64,000 nucleotides of DNA from Prorocentrum cordatum (Eukaryota > Sar > Dinophyceae > Prorocentrales > Prorocentraceae), in NCBI GenBank assembly GCA_963575745.1, contig CAUYUJ010014597.1, forward strand, positions 1-64,000. Direction: 5' to 3'. Below are positions 1-10,794 of the stretch, one piece after another. Made by a program: the position numbers and the translations under genes. Under the pieces are notes generated by a model that worked only from the letters and a program-made list of their open reading frames with translations, was not told where the DNA came from and ran no database searches. Within the stretch, counting starts at the first letter, position 1; each line of letters begins with the position of its first letter.

Positions 1-3
1 ATG

Positions 4-63
<60 letters not shown>

Positions 64-88
64 ATAAATATATAGCTATCCCACGCAT

Positions 89-142
<54 letters not shown>

Positions 143-243
143 CTCATCTCTCTCACCTTTCTGAACGGGGGGGTCTCGGAGTCGCCAGCAACCCAGCGCC
201 AGGCTGCGCTGTCTCCTGCCATGCCCTCGCTCTCTCTCGCTCG

Positions 244-274
<31 letters not shown>

Positions 275-373
275 GCTCTCTCGCTCTCTCTCTCTCGTCG
301 TCTCTCTGCTCATATATATATATAGTATATATATATAGCAGTATCACGCATCTCTCTCTCTCGCTCTCTCTCG

Positions 374-404
<31 letters not shown>

Positions 405-434
405 TTTTCCTCTTCTCCTACTCTCTCCTATACG

Positions 435-472
<38 letters not shown>

Positions 473-473
473 A

Positions 474-512
<39 letters not shown>

Positions 513-562
513 ACCCCCACCCCCACTCCTCCTCTCTCTCTTCTCTCTCCTCTCTCTCAACT
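1..562. repeat. CT/TC dinucleotide microsatellite block
   Basis: Nearly uninterrupted CT dinucleotides with short interruptions (a TATATA segment near 60-75 and 309-336, a G-rich island near 165-230). Both strands stay open in places, but only as Ser-Leu or Arg-Glu runs, so no gene is supported. Confidence 0.95.
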
Positions 563-1103
563 ATTCGTAATGCGTCTTGTATTGATGTATGTACGTGAGT
601 ACATGCTGATATGTCTATGCAGGAGTATGCACACGCACGCCTTCCCTACCCCTGCCCCCCCCCCCCCCCCCCCCCCCTCATATGCTACCCCATCTCCCCC
701 CCCGCCAACTGGGCCTGCCTTGCTCGACCAGGGGTCGCCTCTAGCCCAGGCAGTCGTCGGTCGGCCGGCGAGGGGCGGCGGGGGGGAGGGTTGGGGGGGG
801 ACAGGAAGAGGGAAGAGGAGGAGCGGCGGGGGGAGTGGGGGCGCTCTGGCTGTGCTGACTGAGCGCCCCGCCACCTGCCAGGGCATTCCTGCCTCTGGCC
901 GAAGCCCCCCGGGATTCCCGGGGGCTTCCTGGGGCCCGGGGCCCAGTTGAGGCCCTGTCAAAAGCGCGTGTCGGCGCGCCTTGGCCTGGCGCCTGGCCAC
1001 GGGGCCCTCTCGGTGCTGTCTTGGGGCCCTGTTGGGCCCCTCCTGAGGGCCTCTTTGGAGCCCTCCTGGGACCTGTTTATTATTATTGGTATTTATATTA
1101 TAT

Positions 1104-1135
<32 letters not shown>

Positions 1136-1389
1136 CATATATATAAATATATATAGGTGGACCCTCTCTGGGCTCTCTTTGACCCCCCTGGCCCACTGGG
1201 CGTAGGAAGGGGGGGAGGGGGGGGTCTCGCTGCGTCTCCCAGCGCCCCCGCCTCGTCGAGAGCCCTCGGGGAAGCGCCAGAATCGTTCCGAGCGGCCCTC
1301 TCTGTCCCCAGGTGGAGACGAGGGGCCCAGGCCCCCTGGTTGCGCTATCTGCGCGTCGTTCGATGCCCCGCCCCCCCTCTAGCCGGCCG
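563..1389. other. Low-complexity stretch without a supported gene
   Basis: Contains a poly-C run near 653-677, a G-rich segment near 775-850, a short block of the TTGGGGCC-type repeat (about 1015-1075) and a TA dinucleotide tract (about 1083-1157). A GCGCTATCTG motif at 1342-1352 matches the motif found in the introns of the gene that follows. No convincing exon is visible. Confidence 0.7.
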
Positions 1390-1550
1390 CCCGCCTGCCT
1401 GGAAATTCCGGACCCCTGCAGAACAGTGCCACTTGGATAGATATATTGAATATTTGAAGAGGGACTATGTGACCAAACCCGCAGAAGATACGCGAGCTTT
1501 CTTCGCTGCGACCCAGAACCCAGACGAGTTCAACTCGCGTTCAGGCTGCG
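1390..1550 (+). CDS. Candidate exon of gene A (unknown protein)
   Basis: A stretch of ordinary, mixed-composition protein stands out from Gly/Pro-rich surroundings: it reads ...LDRYIEYLKRDYVTKPAED... up to about 1545. I do not recognise the family. The limits are approximate; the open frame extends further on both sides, but its composition becomes Gly/Pro-rich upstream. It is grouped with gene A only because the following exons are close and on the same strand. A spurious open frame remains possible. Confidence 0.3.
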
Positions 1551-1681
1551 ATGGGGCGTGCCCGTGTTTCAGCCAGGCACCATGGCACGCCTCGCACCTG
1601 CGGGGAGTCCAATGCACGATGGCTCACTTGCTTGGAGATGCTGAATTCCCTAATGTTTCCTGTGTACTCTGGGCCTGCAGA

Positions 1682-2045
1682 CGCAGCTGGCGTCGATGCA
1701 ATGGATTTCAGCGTCTTATAATCCAGCGCGGCGCATGCGATGGCGGGCAATTCGAATCGGCAACTCAGTAATTCTCTTATTAAGCACATTTGCTAACGTG
1801 TCGCTCGTGGGCGCGCTGGATCTCGTGCCCGCCCCGGCCCCCGCAGCGGCAGCTGAAGACGAGATGCGCGTTGATCTGCCAGAAGAGTTGAAGCTGAACA
1901 AGGGGATTGGAGGCGGCGCACTTCAGCTCCAAATTAAAGAGCACGACATCAAGCAACAGTTCAAAATCAAGGAGGTCGGCAGCTACAAGCGCGCTGTAGA
2001 TTTGGCCACTTCTGCGCTGGCCGAGCTCAGGGCGGTGGAGGCCAG
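1682..2045 (+). CDS. Gene A exon (unknown protein)
   Basis: Begins after a plausible acceptor (CCTGCAG at 1675-1681) and ends at GCCAG|GT. The frame encodes a hydrophobic piece (SVILLLSTFANVSLVGAL), an Ala/Pro linker and a charged helical region (LPEELKLNKGIGG..., then ...SYKRAVDLATSALAELRAVEA). Joining position 2045 to 2402 keeps the frame: the two leftover bases AG plus G form one Arg codon, and the protein continues into FMGKKVVELEELV. That phase match is the main support for a real splice junction. Function unknown; no conserved domain recognised. Confidence 0.5.
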
Positions 2046-2401
2046 GTTCAATCGGGCGCGAAACCCGTCTCTGGACGCCCGAAATGGGCACACAGAGAGA
2101 ATGGGCACAATGCCCAACAGCATTTCCTGTCCATTTTGAACAGGACTCGCTGTCCGCGCCGCCGCGGCCTGTGTCCATTCAAGACAGAAGGCCGCCTGCC
2201 CAACAGCGGCCGCTGTTGGTTTGGGGCAACATTGGTTGTTGGGCATGGTGCCCATTCTGTCCGTGCCCATTTCGGGCGTCTAAACCGTCGCTGCGGACTG
2301 TGCTATCTACCCCCCGCTCCCCCCCAGGCCCCCTCTCATCGGGCAGCGCTGTCTGCGCGCTCGGCAGGGGCGGCGGGGGGGCGGGGGGGGGGGCGAATCA
2401 G
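2046..2401 (+). other. Gene A intron flanked by an 8-bp direct repeat
   Basis: The intron starts GTTCAATC and ends AATCAG. CAGGTTCA occurs at 2043-2050 and again at 2399-2406, so the same 8 bases span both splice junctions. Inside is an inverted-repeat element (2074-2280), a GTGCTATCT motif at 2300-2308 and a G-run before the acceptor. This is what an intron created by insertion of a DNA element would look like, but five of the eight repeated bases are also splice-site consensus. Confidence 0.5.
2074..2280. mobile_element. MITE-like inverted-repeat element in an intron
   Basis: The left end (GACGCCCGAAATGGGCAC...) recurs as its reverse complement at the right end (...GTGCCCATTTCGGGCGTC), with about 45 bases alignable at each end. 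AATGGGCAC occurs twice in the left arm (2083, 2100) and its complement twice in the right arm (2248, 2263). An 18-bp perfect palindrome lies at 2201-2218. A diverged copy in opposite orientation lies near 38148-38335. There is no coding capacity. Confidence 0.6.
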
Positions 2402-2880
2402 GTTCATGGGCAAGAAAGTCGTGGAACTCGAGGAGCTTGTCAATGAGGCTGGTATCAAGCCTGTCGGCAACAAGTCTAGCTTAATCCGTATACACATGAA
2501 CAGACAAGCTGGGTCTCTGGTGGCAAACCTCCTGCACGCGAGCACGTTAGGTTCGGGATTGGTGGTCTCTTCAACCAAGAAATTTGATGAGGCTTGCGCG
2601 TCGAACACGATCGCCCAACGCTTTACCGACCCCGCCGACCAGGCCCGCGCGCTGGTTGAGGCCCCTCCGAAGCTGCCCCACCCAACCGAGACGCAACCGC
2701 AATCTGCGATCGGGAGCTTCGTCGCAGGAAGGCTTGAGAAGATATTGTGTTCGAAGGATGCGCCCGGCACAGTGTATGGATTACTGTTTGGGCCCCACGT
2801 TCGAGTGAGCAAGAACCTTGACAATTTTCTCGTGGCGAGAGTGCTTGTATCTACCTTGCTGCGCGCCCTTGCCGCCAGGA
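2402..2880 (+). CDS. Gene A exon (unknown protein)
   Basis: Starts after AATCAG and reads FMGKKVVELEELVNEAG..., then ...SSLIRIHMNRQAGSLVANLL..., ...QPQSAIGSFVAGRLEKILC... and ...TVYGLLFGPHVRVSKNL. Composition is ordinary for a soluble protein and in phase with the preceding exon. The 3' end is uncertain: GTGAGC at 2805 is the strongest donor, others follow at 2832 and 2841, and after about 2870 the frame becomes Gly/Arg-rich. I do not recognise the protein. Confidence 0.5.
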
Positions 2881-2984
2881 GGGAAGGCAGGGGGGCGGGG
2901 CCTGCGCGGCGCGAGGCGCCGAGCTCGAACGGAGGCAGGGGGGGGGGCGGGCGAGGTAGAGGAGGATGACAGTTAGCACAGCCT

Positions 2985-3152
2985 GGGCACGGTGGAGAGC
3001 GACGAGGAGAGCAGGAGGACGAGGAGGAGGGGGAGGAGGAGGAGGGCGATGGGGGGGGGGAGGGGGAGGAGGAGGAGGAGGAGGAGGAGGAGGAGGAGGA
3101 GGAGGAGGAGGAGGAGGAGGAGGAGGAAGAGGAGGAGGAGGAGGAAGGGCAT
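2985..3152. repeat. GGA/GAG triplet tract
   Basis: A purine-only (GGA)n-type run about 150 bp long inside the inferred intron between gene A exons. The intron also carries AGTTAGCACAGCCTGG at 2971-2986, the exact reverse complement (one base different) of sequences at 6083-6098 and 14987-15002. Confidence 0.9.
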
Positions 3153-3296
3153 ATTGGAGGCGCCGGCGCCAGGGCGCGTGAGCGGCCCGGGGAGATCGGA
3201 AAAAAAAGACAACTCAGGACACATTGTAAGCGTGGCCCCCGCGCGTTCGGGGGGGCGGAGTGCTTCCGTCAGACCGCTGCCTCCCAACTGCTACTA

Positions 3297-3559
3297 CCTC
3301 AGAAGGGCTGGCAGAGGGCCTGCGGAGGCTACAACCAGATCTCCATCGCTTCCCAACGTTCAAGGTCACGGGGTGGATCCAGGGGAGCAGAGGGGGAACT
3401 GTTCAGCCGAAAGATGTGGCATTCGACGCCCTATTGCCGAGGGCTCAGCCTGGTGTTTCTCTGGCCGGCATTGTGCGCGGGGGCAGCCAGAACCCCCGCG
3501 CGCTTCAAGCGGACATGGGCAAGGCCGAGGAGCCAGCCTTGACTGCGAGCCCTGTCAAG
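3297..3559 (+). CDS. Gene A exon (unknown protein)
   Basis: Follows a pyrimidine-rich acceptor (CTACTACCTCAG) and ends at TCAAG|GTGGGG. It reads ...GLAEGLRRLQPDLHRF..., ...VTGWIQGSRGGTVQPKDVAF... and ...AGIVRGGSQNPRALQADMG. The donor at 3560 leaves phase 0 and the acceptor at 3863 resumes in phase 0, which supports the 304-bp intron. Function unknown. Confidence 0.5.
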
Positions 3560-3863
3560 GTGGGGATGTTAAATTATTGCCGTCTTGGGGCCCTCTTGGA
3601 GCCGTCTTGGGGCCCTCTTGGGGGCCTCTTGGAGCCGTCCTGGGGCCCTCTTGGGCCTCTCCGTAACCCGCCTATATACGCCCAGAGGGCTTGTGGAATC
3701 CCCCCCCCCCCCCCCCTCCGCGGGCCGCGCTATCTGCTACCTGCCCCTTGGGGGGGTGCCCTCGGGCAGTGCCATCTGCTATCTGCCCCTTGCCCCCCCC
3801 CCCCCCCCCCTGCGGGCCGTGCTATCTGCTATTGTATCTTCCCCACATTCCAATAATATACAG
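3560..3863 (+). other. Gene A intron with TTGGGGCC repeats and poly-C
   Basis: GT...CAG intron of 304 bp in phase 0. It contains five or six degenerate copies of the TTGGGGCC-type repeat (3585-3662), two poly-C runs, and three copies of the (G)CTATCTGC motif (near 3728, 3778 and 3820), two of them preceded by GCGGGCCG. Confidence 0.55.
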
Positions 3864-4260
3864 GTGACACTCGAGACGCGCGGAGAGCGCTCCAAGGGCA
3901 ACGTGCACTATGTCAGCCATGGCCCTGATCCCGACGAGGCTCCCACGATCGGCTTGAACGAACTGACGTCTATGAGGTGGGCTGCCCGGCAGGGCGCGTC
4001 ATCATCCAGCCCCCCCTCGTATTCCCCAGGCCCTGCGCCTTTAGCTGAGCCTTTAGATGGCGAAGGGGGCGACGATGATGCATTGGGCGTGGAGAAGCAA
4101 TGCTTGAATACGATTGACAAGTGCATTCGGAGCACGCACGCCAAGGGCAAGTCGGTCAGCGGCCATCTCGCGCGCGTTTTTTCCATGAACAAAACGTTTC
4201 AGCGGCGTGGATGCAAGCGCCCTCCAACGGTGGCACCATCTCACCCCTGGCCAGAGCAAC
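3864..4260 (+). CDS. Gene A exon (unknown protein)
   Basis: Starts after ATATACAG and reads VTLETRGERSKGNVHYVSHG..., ...EAPTIGLNELTSMRWAARQG, a Ser/Pro-rich linker, then ...VEKQCLNTIDKCIRSTHAKG and ...SGHLARVFSMNKTFQRRG. In phase with the preceding exon. The end is not resolved; candidate donors lie between about 4205 and 4270. Downstream, the frame runs into Pro-rich low-complexity sequence. Function unknown. Confidence 0.5.
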
Positions 4261-4612
4261 GCGATGATGGGTACACTGGGATTCAAGGATGTCCAGGGGG
4301 AAGGGGGTATACAGGGGCCCCGCCTGTGCTATCGTCTTGCGCTTGCGATGACGTCTCTCTTTGCTTTCCAAGTGCCCGCCGACCCCTGTATATAGGTAAC
4401 TGCCATGGGGCCCCATGTGCCCCCCCCCCCCCCCCCCGGTGCCCTCTTGGCCTCCCGGCCCAAGAAAGCCCCAACAGGAATCCAAGAGGACCCCGGGAAA
4501 GCCCCGCGACGGCCGCGGGATGCCCACCGGGCGCGCCGGGCGGGTCGCGGGTCAGACGCAGGCGCTGCGCCCGCCCGCCTGCCGCCAGCTAATGCACCGC
4601 TGCCGCAGCCAG

Positions 4613-4743
4613 GACCCTGCCGATCCACGCGCCAGACTCGACGGAGTTGGCGAACAGCCAGCTGCCCTGGATCTCCCCGAAGGAGATCTCTCGCGCGACG
4701 AGATCGATAAGCTTATGCACGCCCACCCCTGGATCTGGACATG
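4613..4743 (+). CDS. Candidate gene A exon
   Basis: After CCGCAGCCAG the frame reads DPADPRARLDGVGEQPAALD... then ...SRDEIDKLMHAHPWIW before a TGA. Codon use is G/C-ending and the composition is ordinary. The phase (0) at the acceptor is known, but no matching phase-0 donor was fixed with certainty in the exon before. It could also be a terminal exon. Confidence 0.35.
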
Positions 4744-5499
<756 letters not shown>

Positions 5500-6082
5500 G
5501 GCCTGCTTCGACGTGTTCTCGGCGGGCGTGAGCAACAAGGTGATCAGCCACAAGATCAAGGGCATGGCCGCGTCGCCTCCCGCCTCTTCTCCCATCGCCA
5601 CCCTGAAAGCCAGCGAGCGATCGTCGCCGACGCGCCCTGAGGGGCCCCGGGAGAAGAGGAGGGCTCGAGCAGAGCTGAGATTCGACAGACTGAAGAGCTT
5701 GCATGGGAAAAACGAAACTGCTCGGTCCCACGCCAAGGGGCCCAGGCGTCGCAGGGGTGCTCCCCCGCCAGGCCAGGGCCCCAGCGCTACGTCACCTGCG
5801 CCACTTGCCAGCGACCAGGGCGCCAGCGCTTCCCCGCGCCCCCCGCTTGCGGACAGCCAGGGCGCTGGCACTCCATCGCCTGTCCAGCCTTCAGGCAGCC
5901 AGGGCACCGACGCCCCATCGCCCGCCGTGCTTGACGACGGCCAGGGCGGCTCGAATCCAGATGGCCAGATTGTGGAACTTTCTGCAAAACAAGCGGGACG
6001 AGCAGCGAATGAGCACGATTCCCAGGCCATGTTCAAAAAGATGCAGATCATTGATGATCTGGCTTTGCCGCAATCCACCTGA
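5500..6082 (+). CDS. Gene A exon with 42-bp internal repeats
   Basis: Reads ACFDVFSAGVSNKVISHKIKG..., a basic segment, then about four 14-residue repeats built on SQGAxxPSP (about 5770-5945), then ...KQAGRAANEHDSQAMFKKM... and a TGA at 6080-6082. Codon use is strongly G/C-ending in the first 100 codons. The acceptor is not certain because it abuts a CT tract and a G-run. CCAGGCCGTGCTAACT follows directly at 6083-6098, so the true 3' end may be a donor just before the stop. Function unknown. Confidence 0.45.
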
Positions 6083-6429
6083 CCAGGCCGTGCTAACTGA
6101 AGTGCTATTCCCCCTCGTCGTTTCTCGTTGAGTCGCTGCGCATCCTCCTCATTCCTCGTTTCTCTTCCTCCTCAATATGTCGATGTTGCTTCCTCCTCTT
6201 CCTCCTCCTCCGCCCAGTGGCCCGGCCGCCTGCCTGCGCCATCCCCTCCCCCGCCTGGTCGCCGCCAGGTCCAACGGGCTTGCCTCGACCAACGAGGCAC
6301 CGAGATGGCTCCAAGAGGGCCCCAAGAGGGTTCCAAGAGGCCCCTGGCCCCCCAAAAAAAAACAATGTGTGGCCATGCTGTTTTTTTATGTAGATTCTTT
6401 TGGGGGCTTCTGAAGAGCCCCCAGGAGGG

Positions 6430-6754
6430 GCTGGCTCTCGGGCTTCTCCATGCGCTGCCAGGGGCTGCATCTGGGAAGACGCGCGATGGATTTCTATCAA
6501 CGCATGGATGGCCCTCCCGGAGCCCGCGAACGAGCGGCTCTAGCAGAGTTCCCTGCATCTTTGAAGAGGACAATGATTCATCGTTGGATCGCCTCTTCCA
6601 AGAAGTATTATTGGGGCTTGCTCCCAGCGAGGGAAAACAAAAAAAAGCGAAAGAGGCGCCCAACTGGTTTAAGAAGGCGATGCATTTGGCCGCGAAGAGC
6701 GCTCGACCCGACAACTTCACTGCGGCCCATGGAAATCCAAATCCTGCTAGATAA
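6430..6754 (+). CDS. Candidate exon (unknown protein)
   Basis: The frame reads ...VPCIFEEDNDSSLDRLFQEVL..., ...KQKKAKEAPNWFKKAMHLAA... and ends at a TAG (6752-6754). The composition is plausible for a real protein, but codon use is weaker than in neighbouring exons and neither splice site is clear. It may belong to gene A or to the hAT-like gene just downstream. Confidence 0.3.
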
Positions 6755-6792
6755 GTGGCTGCGCGGCAGGGCCCAAGCGTTGGATCACCGCG

Positions 6793-8308
6793 ATGCACTC
6801 CGGGAGCAGCTTTCCACTAAAAACATCGTCGAAAGGGGCCGAGAAAGTGATCAGCCGCTACAACCTCAGGGCCACGAATACAAACAAACAGCTCAGGCAT
6901 TGGATCGCCGCGTTGCCCGCAACGACCGCCGCCCCCCCCGTGCCGCGTCCACCCCCGAAAATTGAGTTCAGCCACGTGTCAAGGTCAACATTGCCCGCGA
7001 GACATGCCGGGCGCCTGTTCTGCCAGGCCGCGGACATCAATCCGACTAGGCTGCAGGTTCAGTGGGAACATGGGTTCCCGAGGGCTCGCCAACAACAGCA
7101 GAGAGGTTTGTCGAATAAGGAAGCTTGGAGATATGTGATACAGAAACTAGGGCAGCAGAGACTAGCGCTGCGGCACGACATCGACGATCTGAGATCAGCT
7201 TTGGTTGCATATGTGGCCTTTGGAATCAGCACGTCGGGGGTGGAGCAGAAGTTTAGCCTGGCTGCGCTCAAGTTTAACTGTCGCCAACTCTCCTCAGACG
7301 CGCGCAGCGAGGACATGTTTCTCAAGATCGCTCTGGACTTGCCCAATCGTGACCTCGACGAAATCATTGACAGTGCCCGGCGGATTTGCCTTGAGACCTG
7401 CGGGCGTCCTGTAGTGAGGAAGTTTCCGCGCGTCGACAAAGGGGTTAAGAGACCGCGAACAGTGATGAAGGAAGGCGAAGCCGAATTCATTCGTCAGCGC
7501 CGCAAGGCTGCGAGGCTCGCTGTTTCGGATACAGCGGCTGGCGATTCGACCAGGGAGGTCGGACCAGGCTCGAACTGGGGCGCCACGCACCAGAAGGAGC
7601 TCGACTTCTTGAAGAACAAGCATAATACCAAACGATGCATTGCATACTCGGAGAACGTCCTCCTACCACAGGAAGTGACGCATGCTGTTTGCGAAGACGC
7701 AGCCGCTAAACACAAGAAGCAACTTGCTGATCAATTGGCCAGGTCGCGTAAGACAGAGCGCGCGCGATTGGCCGCGCTGGGCGCGCCAACGGCCAAGCTC
7801 CTAGAAGCTATCAAGGGGAAGCCTGTTTTCGTGGAGATACCTTGCAGGTCGCCAGGGGTGGCGGCCGCACTCATCACGCATCGCCTGGAATCAGTGCGGA
7901 TGCGCGAGGCTGAAGTTTTTGTTTCACAGACACCAGGGCGCGCTGGCCCGCTCATTACCGCTGCATCGGCGTTCGAAGGGGGATATGAAGATACCCCCGG
8001 GCTTTTAATGTCAGGCCGTTTTGGCGCTGGGGTCAAAATGCTGCCAACGTACCATTTGAAGAAAGTAACGTTTGTGAGCACCGAGTTCAGAGACACGCAG
8101 CGTACGTTCTGCGAGTTTGCACAGAACTTAACCAGGCACACCCCAGGCTGCAAATGGAGGCTTGGCGGGTTTAACTGGCCAGCGTTGAAGAAGGCGCACG
8201 CGCCCGGCAACCTCTTCGCACTAGTCTCGTCGCCAGAGGTGGCACAACCTGCCTTTCATAACCATCGGAACACATTCACGGTCGATTCGTTCTTGACGAG
8301 AATCAGGT
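6793..8308 (+). CDS. hAT transposase-like protein, C-terminal exon
   Basis: About 500 codons ending at a good donor (ATCAG|GTGTGT). At 7200-7420 it reads VAYVAFGISTSGVEQKFSLA, then a Ser-Asp-rich stretch (QLSSDARSEDMFLKIALDLP) and ...ARRICLETCGRPVVR. This resembles the hAT C-terminal dimerisation region, whose core is a Ser/Thr-rich turn followed by E-x-F-S. From memory, similar proteins are common in dinoflagellates and continue with a Lys/Arg-rich segment and an ELDF motif; here ...HQKELDFLKNKHNTKR fits. The N-terminal catalytic part is not seen on this exon. The frame is intact, so this may be a domesticated or recent copy. Family assignment is from pattern memory. Confidence 0.5.
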
Positions 8309-8521
8309 GTGTTTGCATGTCCAGTTCTGCATCGGGCTTGCGGTGATGCTGTGGAAAAAATGCCTGGGCATCAATATCAATCGATACGAGGTCGAGTGGG
8401 TCAGACTGTGAGTTATGAACTTGGGTGTGTCTGAATATGAGTGAGTATGCGTCGTCACGTTACGTAGCCATCTTGTGTTCAAGGCTGCCAAAGTATCAGC
8501 ATTCATTGGCGGGCTGTCCAG

Positions 8522-9178
8522 CCCCACGCAAAAATGCAAGACGCAGCGTCGGTTTTCCTCGGCGGCCGTTCGGACGATTACGTAGACCTCGACCAGGGCG
8601 GCGTCATCCATGCGATTCGCTGTGAAACAAATGTGAAGATGCGCACGTTGGCGGAGGCGGCGCACATCCTGATTGACGACGACACGTTCCAGCATCACGT
8701 GAACAAGGACTTCAGCGACCTGACCATGATCGCAGCCCAGTGCCCGGGCGCTGACGGCCGCAGCGACATGCCGATCATGCTGACCGAGAAGATCGAGCGC
8801 ACCCAGCAGATGTGGTGGGCGGCCGAATGGGAGTTTACCACTGGGCTCAAGAAGGAGATGAAGGCCAAATGGGACGAACTCCACGGCAAGCGCCAGGGCG
8901 AGTTCAGCGAGAAGTTCGACCAGGGCGAGTTCCGCAGGGCGGCGAAGGCCGTCGGCTTCGCGGTGGCAACTGGCGCCGACTGGGTCGCCGCGTCTGCCGC
9001 GGCCTGCCCGCCCATTGAGAGCCGCAGCCGTTCGCCGCCGAGCCGTGCACGTACGCGCGATGAGGGGCTGGATTTTTCTGACACGTTGGATCCGACGCCG
9101 CTTCCGGACGATGACGCGCAGCAGACGTTGCCATTGAGGGGCCCCCGGGAGTCCGACGAGGATTCAGATAAGAATTAG
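8522..9178 (+). CDS. Terminal exon, unknown acidic-tailed protein
   Basis: After GGGCTGTCCAG the frame runs to a TAG at 9176-9178 with an in-frame ATG at 8534. Codon use is strongly G/C-ending, typical of an expressed dinoflagellate gene. It encodes ...VFLGGRSDDYVDLDQGGVIH..., ...FSDLTMIAAQCPGADGRSD..., a charged helical region (...TTGLKKEMKAKWDELHGKRQ), a Ser/Arg stretch and an acidic tail ending DEDSDKN. No domain recognised. It may be spliced to the hAT-like exon upstream (intron about 8309-8521), but the phases do not match with the sites chosen here, so it could be a separate gene. Confidence 0.5.
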   Translation, partial: PHAKMQDAASVFLGGRSDDYVDLDQGGVIHAIRCETNVKMRTLAEAAHILIDDDTFQHHVNKDFSDLTMIAAQCPGADGRSDMPIMLTEKIERTQQMWWAAEWEFTTGLKKEMKAKWDELHGKRQGEFSEKFDQGEFRRAAKAVGFAVATGADWVAASAAACPPIESRSRSPPSRARTRDEGLDFSDTLDPTPLPDDDAQQTLPLRGPRESDEDSDKN

Positions 9179-9542
9179 TGCTTCGTCGTAGGAGCGCGGG
9201 ATTTCTGTGGCTGCTTCGGCCGCGGCTCTCTGGAGCGCAAAGGAAAAATCATAATTCCTCCTCCTCGCCCTCATCCTCCGCATCCCCCATCCTTCCTACG
9301 CCCTCCCTTTCAACCGCCACCTCCCCCCTCCACGACGCGCGCGCGCTCCGCCAGTCCTCTGACAGTTGAGCGACAACCGACTTGGTTGGGGGGGGGTGCC
9401 CCTCCCCCGTGGCTCCGAGACGGCCCCTGCGATAACCTGAAGCATCGCCATCAGCATTCAAACACTCATCGCGGCCCCAATGGTTGGCCCAATCATGATC
9501 TACGCGCTCCTCATTGCATCGTCATTCGCCCGCCCGTTCCAG
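9179..9542. other. Spacer without a supported gene
   Basis: Pyrimidine-rich sequence (about 9257-9345) and a G-run near 9389. Likely 3' flank of the preceding exon and intron or 5' flank of the next one. No coding signal. Confidence 0.6.
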
Positions 9543-10000
9543 GTCAGGTTAGCTCGGGCCCAACGATTGCCGCCGCGACCAACCACGTGGCGGCCGACGA
9601 CGGCGGCGCCAGCATCGCCTACACCTTAGCAATGGCCATCCTCGTCGGCGGCGCAGTCCAGAGCGCGATTGCGATATGGCTCTGGGAGCGGCTGTGCCCG
9701 AAACGTCCGACGCCGACTGACGCCGCGACCATCCACGCGGCGGTGCCGACGCCGACCGCCGCCATCCACATGGCGGCGCCGCCGCCGACAGCGACGCCGA
9801 CGCCAGCGGCGCCGACCGACGCCGCGGCGCCACCGCCGACGCCAGCGGCGCCGACGCAGATGCCGATGACGCGAACGGTATCTACGCAGAGCCAAACCAC
9901 CTGCAAATGGCGGTGGAATGAGCCTAGGTTCGTGCCGCCCCCGGAGAACTCTCACGGCGTAGGGCTGATCGACCCTTTTTGGAATCCGCGCCGTGGCTGA
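9543..10000 (+). CDS. Membrane-anchored Pro/Thr/Ala-repeat protein exon
   Basis: After CCCGTTCCAG the frame encodes a short lead, one strongly hydrophobic segment (IAYTLAMAILVGGAVQSAIA, about 9619-9678), a basic residue cluster, then about 60 residues of PTPTDAA/PTPAAPT repeats (9700-9870), and a Trp-rich tail (...CKWRWNEPRFVPPPENSHG) to TGA at 9998-10000. Layout resembles the gene at 13697-14454: membrane helix, Pro-rich linker, conserved short tail. Function unknown; the upstream exon is not found. Confidence 0.4.
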
Positions 10001-10249
10001 CCCAGGACACGGCGGAATTTGCACGTGCGTTGGGAATTAACGCATCGGCTGCTTCGGCCGTAGCACTGAAGAAAAACATCGCCATCGCAACCTCCATCTT
10101 CGCTCTCTCGTTCCTCCGCCTCGACTTCCCATTCCATCGTGCGTCCTTCTGCCCCTCCCATCCCTCCCTTGCGATGCGAGATATCATTGGCGGCCCACCC
10201 CCCCTCCTCCTGCCCCCCCCCCCCCCCTCCTCCTCAGTGAGATGCTTCG

Positions 10250-10405
10250 CCGAGGCCCGAAAAGATAAGTTCAGCACGGATGCCCCAGAAGGACCCATGT
10301 TATATGTTCAGCCATGATAGGCTCAGCATGGAGGCTCGAAAATGACCCATTATAGGTTCAGCAAGGGGACCCAAACATTACCCATTATGGGTTCAGCTTG
10401 AAAGG
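10250..10405. repeat. Imperfect tandem repeat (GGTTCAGC type)
   Basis: Four diverged units of about 25-35 bp, each with a GACCCATTATAGGTTCAGC-like core, ending near 10400. No gene. Confidence 0.7.
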
Positions 10406-10717
10406 GCCCTCCTCCCCATGCTTTGAATGGGCCCTCCTCCTCATCAACACCCCCTGCTCCAGCGCGCCCCAGGCCACCCCCGCTCGGGCGTGGGCGGGCC
10501 ATTGGCTGCTTCGACCACGCCGCTCCCGTCCTCCCTTCTCCTCCTCCGTAGCCAGTTTCTGACTCAATTTGAACGGGCTCCACTCGTGTTTAATTGCGTG
10601 AGCGGGCCGTCCCATGACTGGGGCATACTGCGCGGCGCGCACGGCGTTCGATACCACGTGGTCGGGCCCCGCGGCGGGCCCTACACCTCCCGCCCGATAT
10701 TGACGCCGAGGGAGCCG

Positions 10718-10794
10718 GCGGCGCCCTCCGAGGTCCAGGACGCGGAAACCCTTTTTAAAAACACAGGGAACATGAACCCCAGTACCCCCATGGA
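10718..10794 (+). repeat. 75-bp dispersed repeat, copy 1
   Basis: Core CCTCCGAGGTCCAGGACGCG, then GGAAACCC, a TTTAAAAACACAGGG box, ATGAACCCCAGTAC and CCATGG. Closely similar to copies at 11504-11578 and 13392-13468, all in the same orientation and next to TTGGGGCC-type sequence. Confidence 0.85.

Noticed and set aside
8842-8851. TGGGCTCAAG as another spliced-leader relict
   Set aside because: Only the last eight bases match, and it lies inside a well-supported coding exon.
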